From positions 1 through 10,193 of the forward strand of contig CAJQND010000172.1 in the NCBI GenBank assembly GCA_905479595.1: a DNA stretch of 10,193 nt, read 5' to 3'. The notes under the pieces were generated by a model. It was not told where the DNA came from, did not search any database, and saw only the letters and a list, made by a program, of their open reading frames with translations. The position numbers were made by a program, and so were the translations under genes. This document shows, in pieces, positions 1-6,860 of the stretch (position 1 is the first letter of the stretch; each line of letters begins with the position of its first letter). This DNA comes from an uncultured Hyphomicrobiales bacterium. GTDB lineage: Bacteria > Pseudomonadota > Alphaproteobacteria > Rhizobiales > CAJQND01.

Positions 1-142
1 GATAAATGCGCCAAAATTCCGAAAAACCCCCCAAATAGTGGTTAAAATCACCGAATAACCGCTGAGGCGGGGCAAAATATCGCGCCAATTCGGTTTTCAA
101 TTGAAATCCCATGCCATAGCGGGCCTTATGCAGAGGTCTCAC
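1..142 (-). CDS. Possible partial CDS running off the left edge, unknown function
   Basis: This minus-strand frame is open from a GTG at 142-140 to the window edge (47 codons). It reads VRPLHKARYGMGF and continues with aromatic- and basic-rich residues such as LARYFAPPQ and FWRIY. An AAAGGA sequence lies about nine bases before the GTG, a good ribosome-binding spacing. An in-frame ATG at 112-110 is an alternative start with only a weak AAGG upstream. With the GTG start it would overlap the end of the preceding secreted-protein gene by 17 bp, as in a translationally coupled pair; with the ATG start there is a 13-bp gap. I do not recognise the family. It is short enough that a chance open frame is possible. 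Confidence 0.4.
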   Translation of the reverse strand, partial: MRPLHKARYGMGFQLKTELARYFAPPQRLFGDFNHYLGGFSEFWRIY

Positions 143-1310
143 GATATCTTTTCCTTTGGGTTTGTTTGAAATAAACCTTGCGCTCATGAACTGCAACAAA
201 ACGCCCATTGGGCCGTTCGACCGAGCGGGCGGTAAATGTATCTGAAGTCCAGCCACTATCGTCTTCCATCCTAAACTTAACCTTGCCCGGCCGGTTGGTG
301 CGGACACGTGTGGTCAAGACGACGGTTTGCGGGCAACTGTTAGAGTTGGATTGTTTAACTTTCACTGTTGAATCTTCTACTGCGAAGGCCGCCACTTGCT
401 CAGGTTTACGCCGGCATGGCACATTTACCCGAAGCCAGGAACTACTTGTCTGTTGGCCGTCAACTTCTACCCTGAATCGTTCATCGACAGGCCGCTTTGT
501 GGTGAACGTATAGCGCGCCTGCGCAAAAACTTTACCGTCATCGTGACGTTCCGTAACGATCTTGTAAGGCTGCGACGCGGAACCATCTTCTCGCACAACC
601 CGGAATGAAAACTCACCTGGCTTGTCAGAAAAGACCCAGGTTTTCAAACTCACATCTTGTGGACAGAATTTGCCAACCCGCTCCGGTGCATCAAGAAACA
701 CCTCCGTTACCGCAGCTGGGCGGGCACGGCGCAGCGGATGGCAAATCACCCGCGCAGTTGCCGAACCCGTAACTTCGAGGACCCGGCGGTTCCTGCCGCC
801 ATCTTCACCTCGCCTGCCAGCAACCGCGGACAGCGTGACCGGCAATTCAACGCTCGTTTCATGGCGCCTGGATTCATCGGCTCCTTTAGCGAGTAAATTA
901 TTACACTGGGCAATAATGTGATTGCGAATATCGCCAGAATCACGCAATTGGATTTTCAGCGCATGACGCTCACGCACTTCGCTCAATCCGCGTGCCCGGA
1001 ACGTGGCACCCTGGTTACCAGCTGACGCCGCAATTCCGGTTGGGGAAATGGTATAATTTCGCAATCGGCCTCTGGCCATGTCGAGACGAACGCTAACGTT
1101 ATAAGTCAGATTCTTTTCTCGAATTGCTGTGTACGAATCCTCACCCCGTGCAACAACATGGATTGCATCAGGCTGGATGGTGGCTTTGACCGACGCGCGG
1201 TCAAAAACCGGATAGTCTGTTGCTGCCATTGCTGGTAGGGCCGTGAATGCTCCAGAAAGCGCAGAGGCAACCAAAACTGCGCTAACAGAGGGCAAAAAAG
1301 TGCGGAACAT
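126..1310 (-). CDS. Secreted protein with two Cys-bracketed tandem repeats, function unknown
   Basis: The product is a 394-residue hypothetical exported protein. The ATG at 1310 is preferred over an in-frame TTG three bases upstream because AAGGA sits about nine bases before it. Residues 1-29 form a signal peptide (hydrophobic core, ALPAMA-A cleavage), so the protein is probably periplasmic. Two similar blocks follow an N-terminal region. Block one is about residues 216-299 (CPQDVSLKTWVFSDKPGEF, closing at VPC). Block two is about 326-394 (CPQTVVLTTRVRTNRPGKV). Both alternate charged and hydrophobic residues like beta-sandwich repeats. The first block is bounded by cysteines that could form a disulfide. 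The second stops before the final strand and closing cysteine, ending RKRYRETSA. Further cysteines sit at 136 and 190. I recognise no enzyme motif. It lies downstream of the reductase-B-like gene on the same strand, 125 bp away, so it may have its own promoter. Confidence 0.8.
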   Translation of the reverse strand: MFRTFLPSVSAVLVASALSGAFTALPAMAATDYPVFDRASVKATIQPDAIHVVARGEDSYTAIREKNLTYNVSVRLDMARGRLRNYTISPTGIAASAGNQGATFRARGLSEVRERHALKIQLRDSGDIRNHIIAQCNNLLAKGADESRRHETSVELPVTLSAVAGRRGEDGGRNRRVLEVTGSATARVICHPLRRARPAAVTEVFLDAPERVGKFCPQDVSLKTWVFSDKPGEFSFRVVREDGSASQPYKIVTERHDDGKVFAQARYTFTTKRPVDERFRVEVDGQQTSSSWLRVNVPCRRKPEQVAAFAVEDSTVKVKQSNSNSCPQTVVLTTRVRTNRPGKVKFRMEDDSGWTSDTFTARSVERPNGRFVAVHERKVYFKQTQRKRYRETSA

Positions 1311-1344
1311 CAAAAAAATTCCTTAAAAAATAAGCTCAAAAAAA

Positions 1345-1350
1345 ATAATA
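1345..1350 (-). promoter_or_regulatory. Candidate -10 box for the repeat-containing secreted protein
   Basis: On the minus strand this reads TATTAT, five of six matches to TATAAT, 34 bp before the ATG at 1310 in a very A/T-rich spacer. No convincing -35 box is found at 16-18 bp; the closest is GTTTCG. The 1311-1435 gap otherwise holds A-tracts and no clear terminator for the upstream gene. Confidence 0.25.
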
Positions 1351-1435
1351 TGCCTACAGAATGTGGCCGAAACCTGAAATTCGTTCAAGGGACAAGAGAA
1401 AATCCTTAAATTTGCCTGTTGATGAATTTACGGTT

Positions 1436-2383
1436 TCATTCTGCAGTTTTTATTTCATCCCGCCGGGTACGGGCGATAGATTTTTGCGTGTCAAACGCGG
1501 CGCGACGACGTGCAATTTCGCCCTCAGACAGCAGTTCTATATTGCTGTAGTCGCGCTTCCAACCGCCAGGTCCAGGCCATTTAAGTGGAGATTGGACAAT
1601 CGTGCGTGGTGCCTTTGCAGATTTAAATAGATCGAGCGCCAGGTTTAGGGTGATCTCCTGTCCGTCTTTGTCATGGGGTGGCCCGGCGGCATTGCCGAGG
1701 GGAAAATCTGAAAACAAAAAACGAGGCACACCTACGTGTTCCACAATGTCACGGGCGCAACCCATAACCACGGTTGGAATGCCGCCTCGCTCCAAATGAC
1801 GCGCCGCAAACGCTGCACTTTGATGGCACACGGGGCAATTGGGAACAATGATTGCCGCGTCCACTCCATCAAATTGCATCTCGCGCAGCAAACCGGGACA
1901 GTCCACTTCTTCTGTAGTGGTGTGGCTGCGATTTGTGGGCAGCCCGTAAAATCTCGGCGAAACTTCGCCAATCCGCCCTTCCTTTGCCGCCCGCTTTAAC
2001 TGGGCCAGAGGAAACCAGCTATTGGGGTCCTCGGCACTGGTGTGCACCCGGTCATAGGCAACGTGAGAAATGCGCACATCAGGCGTTCGCGCAACTGGGG
2101 CCGCATAGACAGAATAGAATTTCGCATCGCCATTATATTCCGCCCCTGGCCCTTGATCGCCACGACCGGCACGGTATGGCGCTGCTGTTGTCACCAATCC
2201 AATCCGGCATTGTGACAAGGCTTTGTTTGGAACCGTGAAAAGCACATCGTCAAATTGCGCCCAACGATACGGCACGCCATATCCCAGCCCCAGGTAGTAA
2301 GCCCGGATGCGCTCCAAATATGCAATCGGCGGTTCAATTTCCATTACGGCAGTAAACCACAGTTCCCGAGGGCAAGGACTCAT
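1436..2383 (-). CDS. Glycine/sarcosine/betaine/D-proline reductase B-subunit-like protein, Cys form
   Basis: The 315-residue protein resembles the GrdB/PrdB family, the substrate-binding subunits of clostridial glycine, betaine and D-proline reductases that carry an active-site selenocysteine. Family-like stretches are IGLVTTAAPY (61-70), RISHVAYDR (104-112), NRSHTTTEEVD (151-161) and the core IIVPNCPVCHQ (178-188). That core is followed by the usual ERGGIPTVVMG, and then VPRFLFSDFPLGN. The expected selenocysteine region holds CPVC (C183, C186), so the protein is a plain cysteine variant; no in-frame TGA occurs. The clostridial reactions are anaerobic, and no GrdA, GrdC or PrdA partner gene is present here, so the biochemical role in this host is unknown. 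The first Met has only an AAAGA immediately adjacent as a Shine-Dalgarno. An internal ATG at 2344 (MEIEPPIAYLER) is an alternative start giving 302 residues. It is divergent from the OmpA-like gene, 106 bp apart. Confidence 0.8.
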   Translation of the reverse strand: MSPCPRELWFTAVMEIEPPIAYLERIRAYYLGLGYGVPYRWAQFDDVLFTVPNKALSQCRIGLVTTAAPYRAGRGDQGPGAEYNGDAKFYSVYAAPVARTPDVRISHVAYDRVHTSAEDPNSWFPLAQLKRAAKEGRIGEVSPRFYGLPTNRSHTTTEEVDCPGLLREMQFDGVDAAIIVPNCPVCHQSAAFAARHLERGGIPTVVMGCARDIVEHVGVPRFLFSDFPLGNAAGPPHDKDGQEITLNLALDLFKSAKAPRTIVQSPLKWPGPGGWKRDYSNIELLSEGEIARRRAAFDTQKSIARTRRDEIKTAE

Positions 2384-2417
2384 TCTTTATTGCGGGATGG
2401 TATTCGCAATATTTTCT

Positions 2418-2447
2418 TTGCCTTTAATTCAATCTAAGAAGTATTGT
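2418..2447 (+). promoter_or_regulatory. Weak candidate promoter for the OmpA-family gene
   Basis: TTGCCT (2418-2423) and TATTGT (2442-2447), 18 bp apart, each match four of six sigma-70 consensus bases. They lie in the divergent intergenic region 2384-2489, 42 bp before the ATG. The region is AT-rich and shows no clear operator. Confidence 0.25.
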
Positions 2448-2489
2448 CAGTATGAATCGCCTTAGAACGCAACTTACGGAATAAATCTC

Positions 2490-3518
2490 ATGAAATTATC
2501 GGCAATTATACCAACAATACTTGCATTAATATTTTCAATCGCCAGTGCACAGGCACAAGATGCCGGGCCGTTTGCCTTGCACAAGGGACTAAAGATCGAG
2601 CGTGCCTATACGAGTGTGTATGGACCGGATGCAGAAGAAATCAACCGGATCAGCGCCGTAACACCCGACTGGTTTGAGATCGATTATTCCGACACACGCG
2701 GGATTGCTGCCAAGCGCCGGGTGCGGACCATCGACCGGCGCACGGCCGGTGTATATTTCCTGGGTTTCGCCAAACGTTTGCCAACAACTGTGAAAGGCAC
2801 CACCTCGCTGGGCATTTCATCTTCTGCCCTGCTGGAGTTACGCGAGACCGGCCAGACCCGTATCGGCCTTATGTACGATACTGGCCTCAATGTGATTGAC
2901 GGTGTTTTGACCCTGGTTGAAAAAGTGAAAATGCCGGTATTGGTAGAAAACCAGATCGTTCAGTTCGCAGCACTTTATGTGCGTGGCGTGTTTCGTTCCG
3001 GCAGCCGCCAGGGCCTGGGCGAGTTTTATATTCTCGACAACAAGAACCAGCCTGTGACGATCCAGTACAACATCAATCTGAGTTGGGAAGAACGCCCACG
3101 CACGACGCGCACGGTTCGCGTCACCGCAGGCCGTTCGCAACACGAGGCGATGATGGATACCCTGAGCGCCTATAAGGCGTATGACGTTTATGGCATTCAC
3201 TTCGACTTCGGTAAGGCAAGCATTAAACCGCAAACTGCAAATGTGGTTGCTGACATTGCCAAGGCTCTGGAACTGAATCCAAACTGGACCTTGTTGCTGG
3301 AAGGCCATACAGATTCGATCGGTGGGCCGGCATATAACAAGAAGCTTTCTCAGCAGCGTGCCGCATCGGTTAAATCCATGCTGGTACGTAAATTTGGCGT
3401 TGATCCTAACCGGCTGCAAACAGCGGGACTTGGCCTCGCCGAGCCGAAAGCATCAAACAAAACCCTGCAGGGCCGCGCTCAAAACCGCCGTGTAGAACTT
3501 ACCCGTACAGACCGCTAG
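2490..3518 (+). CDS. Periplasmic/outer-membrane protein with C-terminal OmpA peptidoglycan-binding domain
   Basis: The 342-residue product has a signal peptide (residues 1-22, ending SAQA). It then has a roughly 200-residue N-terminal domain that I do not recognise, rich in beta-type alternation (for example RIGLMYDTGL, FAALYVRGVF and VTIQYNINLSWEERP). A C-terminal OmpA domain spans about 231-340. The OmpA domain shows IHFDFGKASIKP, LLLEGHTDSIGG, YNKKLSQQRAASV and GRAQNRRVEL. D275 and R290 occupy the positions that bind diaminopimelate in this family, so non-covalent peptidoglycan anchoring is likely. The domain resembles those in OmpA, Pal and MotB, but no transmembrane helix follows the signal peptide and there is no lipobox. 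GGA about nine bases before the ATG is a modest ribosome binding site. It converges with a small membrane-protein gene 28 bp downstream, with no clear terminator between them. Confidence 0.9.
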   Translation: MKLSAIIPTILALIFSIASAQAQDAGPFALHKGLKIERAYTSVYGPDAEEINRISAVTPDWFEIDYSDTRGIAAKRRVRTIDRRTAGVYFLGFAKRLPTTVKGTTSLGISSSALLELRETGQTRIGLMYDTGLNVIDGVLTLVEKVKMPVLVENQIVQFAALYVRGVFRSGSRQGLGEFYILDNKNQPVTIQYNINLSWEERPRTTRTVRVTAGRSQHEAMMDTLSAYKAYDVYGIHFDFGKASIKPQTANVVADIAKALELNPNWTLLLEGHTDSIGGPAYNKKLSQQRAASVKSMLVRKFGVDPNRLQTAGLGLAEPKASNKTLQGRAQNRRVELTRTDR

Positions 3519-3546
3519 GCCGTATCCAGGCTAGTGAAGATAGATA

Positions 3547-3831
3547 CTATTGATTTTGTGCAGGCGGGGTGTATGCCCCTGCCTGCATGATTTCAGATAT
3601 CGGGGCCAAAGCCAGCGGCAAAACTGGCTGCATCTGGGGCATAACAGATGTGATTGGTGAAATCGGATCATAAGCGCTGGCTGTAACGGTTTGTGCGGGT
3701 GGCGCTTTGACATCGCTCAGAACAATTACGGCAAGATAACCAATAGTAGCGCAAAAACCAGCGATCGTCATATACCCCATGACGACGCCAGTTTGCATCA
3801 GCAATCTTTTGATTTTCCCAAACCGGTCCAT
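3547..3831 (-). CDS. Small single-pass membrane protein with Pro-rich tail, hypothetical
   Basis: The 94-residue protein starts with a short basic segment (MDRFGKIKRL). One hydrophobic helix follows at about residues 12-39 (MGYMTIAGFCATIGYLAVIVL). The tail is low in charge and rich in Pro, Ala and Met (VKAPPAQ, VMPQMQPVLPLALAP, AYTPPAQNQ). The positive N-terminus predicts N-in, C-out topology with the tail in the periplasm. GGAG lies about 12 bases before the ATG, slightly far. The gene lies downstream of the M20 hydrolase on the same strand with an 89-bp AT-rich gap and converges on the OmpA-family gene. No family is recognised. The membrane helix and the lack of a better reading on the other strand support it as real. 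Confidence 0.6.
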   Translation of the reverse strand: MDRFGKIKRLLMQTGVVMGYMTIAGFCATIGYLAVIVLSDVKAPPAQTVTASAYDPISPITSVMPQMQPVLPLALAPISEIMQAGAYTPPAQNQ

Positions 3832-3920
3832 AACGCAACTCTACTCCACCTACTTTTACTGGCGGCATCAAATCACAACATTACAAATACTTCAATACAT
3901 CAAAAGTTTCTTGGTAAAAT

Positions 3921-5084
3921 CTACTCCCGAAGCGTTTCCTCAACCAGGGCAGCCCAATAGCTGGCACCAATGGGCAAAAGGTCGTCATTGAAGTCGAAAT
4001 GTGGACTATGCAGATTGGCGCAGTCTTCACCAGCGCCCATCCAGATATAGCTGCCAGGTTTTTCCTGCAGCATATAGGCGAAATCCTCCGAGCCCATAAC
4101 AGGTGCCACATCGTGTTGAACATTCGCCTCGCCAACCACCTTGGCAGCCACTTTCGCTGCATGATGGGTCTCTGCTTCCGCATTTACCGTCGTCGGATAC
4201 CGGCGTTCATAGCGCACCTCAATTTCGGCATCATGGGCACCAGCCACGCCTTTGGCGATGCGTTTGACGCTGGCCTCAGCCAAATCCTGCACTTCAGGTT
4301 TAAAGCTGCGCACCGTTCCGGCAAGGCGCACCTCGGCTGGAATAACATTATAAGCATCACCACCATGAAACTGGGTTACCGAAACCACCACCGCCTCCAG
4401 CGGATCAACAGCACGGCTGGCGATAGATTGCAGCTGGGTGACCAGATGTGCTGCAATGACAATAGGGTCATTGCCCTGATGAGGCATTGCCCCGTGGGCA
4501 CCTCGGCCAGTAACGGTGATATCGAAAATATCATATGACGCCATCATCGGCCCGACCTTCACCCCAACCTCGCCGAGCGGCATGCCCGGCCAATTGTGCA
4601 TGCCATACACGCCTTGCATGGGGTATTTATCGAACAGGCCTTCTTCAACCATCACCCGACCTCCGCCTTCATTTTCCTCTGCGGGTTGGAAAATCACATA
4701 AGCCTTGCCAGAAAAATCACGGGTCTCGGCAAGATATTTTGCCGCCCCTAACAGCATCGTCGTGTGGCCATCATGGCCACAGGCATGCATTTTGCCGGGG
4801 TTTTTTGAACTATACGGTTTGTTGGTCATTTCGGTAATATCGAGGGCGTCAATATCGGCCCGCAAACCAATTGCACCAGTGCCGGGGCGTTTGCCTTCAA
4901 TGGTGCCTACCACACCGGTTCCCGCCAAACCGCGGTCAACCTTAATGCCAAAGCTCGCCAGTTTGTCCGCTATAAACTCCGCGGTGCGGTATTCCTCAAA
5001 CGCCGTTTCCGGGTGGGAATGAATATCGCGCCGCCAACCTGTCATCTCATCATGTAAAGCTGCGATCTTGCCGTGAATTTCCAT
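3921..5084 (-). CDS. M20-family metallo-amidohydrolase (HipO/AbgB/IAA-amino-acid hydrolase type)
   Basis: The 387-residue cytosolic enzyme belongs to peptidase family M20D, which hydrolyses amide bonds of N-acyl amino acids such as hippurate using a binuclear metal centre. The signature motifs are present: GLRADIDALDI (73-83), MHACGHDGHTTM (99-110) with ligands C102 and H104, FQPAEENEGGG with E136/E137, and MHNWPGMP with H163. The lid/dimerisation domain covers about 180-290 (GRGAHGAMPHQGNDPI). The C-terminal part has MGSEDFAYML and LHSPHFDFNDD, supplying the last His ligand. Length is normal for the family, and no signal peptide is seen. GAGGGA seven bases before the ATG is a good ribosome binding site. 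It is divergent from the YtcJ-type amidohydrolase. The exact acyl or amino-acid substrate cannot be read from sequence; hippurate, N-acetyl amino acids or other conjugates all remain possible. Confidence 0.95.
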   Translation of the reverse strand: MEIHGKIAALHDEMTGWRRDIHSHPETAFEEYRTAEFIADKLASFGIKVDRGLAGTGVVGTIEGKRPGTGAIGLRADIDALDITEMTNKPYSSKNPGKMHACGHDGHTTMLLGAAKYLAETRDFSGKAYVIFQPAEENEGGGRVMVEEGLFDKYPMQGVYGMHNWPGMPLGEVGVKVGPMMASYDIFDITVTGRGAHGAMPHQGNDPIVIAAHLVTQLQSIASRAVDPLEAVVVSVTQFHGGDAYNVIPAEVRLAGTVRSFKPEVQDLAEASVKRIAKGVAGAHDAEIEVRYERRYPTTVNAEAETHHAAKVAAKVVGEANVQHDVAPVMGSEDFAYMLQEKPGSYIWMGAGEDCANLHSPHFDFNDDLLPIGASYWAALVEETLRE

Positions 5085-5140
5085 AAACTATTCCCTCATT
5101 TGCACACGAAACCGCATCTGAGCATGATCCATGAGCCAGG

Positions 5141-5153
5141 CGCAAGCATTGCG
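5141..5153. promoter_or_regulatory. Short inverted repeat in the divergent hydrolase spacer
   Basis: CGCAA-GCA-TTGCG is a perfect 5-bp inverted repeat with a 3-bp spacer. It sits in the 147-bp gap between the divergent M20 gene and the YtcJ-type gene, where a shared operator would be expected. It resembles, with a different spacer, the ACGC...GCGT core before the ABC importer. No good -10/-35 pair stands out in this gap, and there is no neighbouring regulator gene in the window, so this is only a candidate. Confidence 0.25.
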
Positions 5154-5231
5154 GGGCCTGTCGAGAGCAGGTTACAACGAATGAAGCCAAATCGGCTTTT
5201 GAACCAATTCCCAAAAGAGGATGCACCCGCC

Positions 5232-6860
5232 ATGTCCGGCATCAAAATTTTTAACGCCCGCAAGATCATCACCATGGACGTCAATCGCCCGGAAGCTACA
5301 CATGTTGCGGTGCGTGGTGGTCGTATTCTTGCGGTTGGAAACAAAGCAGAAGCGTCTTCCTGGGGTGAGGCTGAAATTGACACGCGCTATGCCGATCAGG
5401 TCATCATGCCTGGATTTGTTGAGGGCCATGCCCATATCGTTGCCGGTGGCATCTGGAAATATGTCTATACCGGTTTTCATGACCGCATGAAGCCAGACGG
5501 CAAATCCGTAAAAGCGATGACCACTATCGAAGATGTTCTGGCGCATCTGACATCGGAAGAACGAAAACTTGAAGATCCAGATGTACCATTGGTCGGTTGG
5601 GGCTTTGATCCAATTTTCCTGGAAGGCCGCAGGCTGGACCGGCATCATCTCGACCAGATATCCGCCACCAGACCAATTGCCGTGCTGCATTCAAATTTTC
5701 ACTTACTTACCGCCAACACCCCTGCACTGGCACTCGCCCAATACACCAAAGGTACCAATGTTGAAGGGGTTGTGCTTGAAAAGGATGGGTCGCCCAACGG
5801 GGAGTTGCAGGAAATGGCCGCGATGTTCCCCATTCTCCGGCGTTTGAAAGTTGATTTCTCTGATCTGTCGAAAGACCCGGAAGGCGTGCGCGCTTATGGC
5901 GATGTGGCGCGGCTGTGCGGGGTTACCACAGTCACTGATCTGTTTGCCGAACTGGACGATGAAGAAGTCAGCCAGCTTGAGCAGATTACAGCCGAACCGG
6001 AGTTTCCGGTGCGCCTGGTGCCTGCCCTGAACGCGCTCGGTGGCCCGGCGGCAGAAATTGCGGACCGCGCCCTGGCGCTAAGGCCACGCAGCACCGCCAA
6101 GCTACGTCTGGGCATCGTAAAACTGATGACCGACGGGGCCATTCAGGGGTACACGGCGCAGCTCAAAGAGCCACATTATTTCAAGGGGCCGAATAATGGC
6201 ATCTGGAACATCGCGCCCGAGCAGCTGCACGAAACCGTTGCGTTGCTGCATTCCAAGGGCATCCATATGCATATTCATGTGAACGGTGACCGGGCCTCAG
6301 AAGTTGCCCTTGATGCAATGGAGCATGCATTGGCAAAACATCCGCGCGGCGACCATCGCCACACGCTGCAGCATGTGCAGTTGGCAGATCGGGCGCAATT
6401 CCGGCGCATGGCGTCGCTTGGCCTGTGCGCAAATCTGTTTGCCAATCACATCTACTATTTTGGCGACAAACATTACGAGTTGACCATTGGCCCTGACCGG
6501 GCAAACCGCATGGATGCTTGTGCCAATGCCCTTGATCTGGGCGTGCCGCTGGCGGTTCATTCCGATGCTCCGGTGACCCCGATGGCACCCCTGTTTACCG
6601 CCTGGTGCGCGGTGAACAGGCAGACGGCATCGGGGCGCGTTCTCGGCCCTAATCAATGCATCAGCGTTGCAGAAGCTTTGCGCGCCATCACATTGGGAGC
6701 CGCCTACACGTTAAAAATGGACGGCGAGATTGGTTCTATTGAATGTGGAAAACGCGCAGATTTCGCGGTGCTGGGTTCAGACCCGCTTGCTGGCAACCCA
6801 AGGGAGCTGAAAGACGTGCCAGTCGTGGCGACTGTGCTTGATGGCGAGCCGACCGCATGA
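5232..6860 (+). CDS. YtcJ-type metal-dependent amidohydrolase (amidohydrolase family 3)
   Basis: The 542-residue enzyme belongs to the amidohydrolase superfamily, which cuts C-N or related bonds with a TIM-barrel metal site. The ATG at 5232 (MSGIKIFNARKIITMD) is chosen because AGAGGA lies about ten bases upstream and it begins at the family's usual N-terminal beta-sandwich strand. A longer in-frame start at 5073 would overlap the divergent M20 gene. Metal-site motifs are MPGFVEGHAH (H67, H69), VKLMTDGA (K297, the bridging-lysine candidate), HMHIHVNGD (H349), HTLQHVQ (H381) and HSDAPV (D445). The C-terminal strand segment GSIECGKRADFAVLGSDPL is typical of the superfamily. No signal peptide is seen. 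Related proteins include formamide hydrolase-like and imidazolonepropionase-like enzymes, but YtcJ substrates are mostly unknown and cannot be inferred here. Its stop overlaps the start of the CobW-family gene by 4 bp. Confidence 0.93.
   Translation: MSGIKIFNARKIITMDVNRPEATHVAVRGGRILAVGNKAEASSWGEAEIDTRYADQVIMPGFVEGHAHIVAGGIWKYVYTGFHDRMKPDGKSVKAMTTIEDVLAHLTSEERKLEDPDVPLVGWGFDPIFLEGRRLDRHHLDQISATRPIAVLHSNFHLLTANTPALALAQYTKGTNVEGVVLEKDGSPNGELQEMAAMFPILRRLKVDFSDLSKDPEGVRAYGDVARLCGVTTVTDLFAELDDEEVSQLEQITAEPEFPVRLVPALNALGGPAAEIADRALALRPRSTAKLRLGIVKLMTDGAIQGYTAQLKEPHYFKGPNNGIWNIAPEQLHETVALLHSKGIHMHIHVNGDRASEVALDAMEHALAKHPRGDHRHTLQHVQLADRAQFRRMASLGLCANLFANHIYYFGDKHYELTIGPDRANRMDACANALDLGVPLAVHSDAPVTPMAPLFTAWCAVNRQTASGRVLGPNQCISVAEALRAITLGAAYTLKMDGEIGSIECGKRADFAVLGSDPLAGNPRELKDVPVVATVLDGEPTA

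Noticed and set aside
100..160. Frameshift restoring the missing end of the second Cys repeat
   Set aside because: The other two frames past the stop do not resemble the closing strand of repeat one: one stops at once, the other reads as an unrelated protein with its own ribosome site.
1820..1845. Selenocysteine (recoded TGA) in the reductase-B-like gene
   Set aside because: The frame is continuous and the site reads CPVC; no in-frame TGA is present, so no recoding is needed.
2838..3419. 193-codon open frame on the minus strand
   Set aside because: It lies wholly antisense to the OmpA-family gene, whose domain motifs are clear; composition is that of a shadow frame.
3519..3546. Bidirectional terminator between the converging OmpA-like and small membrane-protein genes
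   Set aside because: Only a poorly matched CTAG-based dyad is present, with no stable stem and no T run.
3999..4538. 179-codon open frame on the plus strand
   Set aside because: Antisense to the M20 hydrolase with all catalytic motifs intact; no recognisable domain of its own.
5073..5231. Longer N-terminal extension (53 residues) of the YtcJ-type amidohydrolase
   Set aside because: It overlaps the start of the divergent M20 gene, has no good ribosome site, and the extension does not look like a signal peptide or domain; the ATG at 5232 fits the family start.
5172..5690. 172-codon open frame on the minus strand
   Set aside because: Antisense to the YtcJ-type gene and rich in unusual residues expected of a shadow frame.
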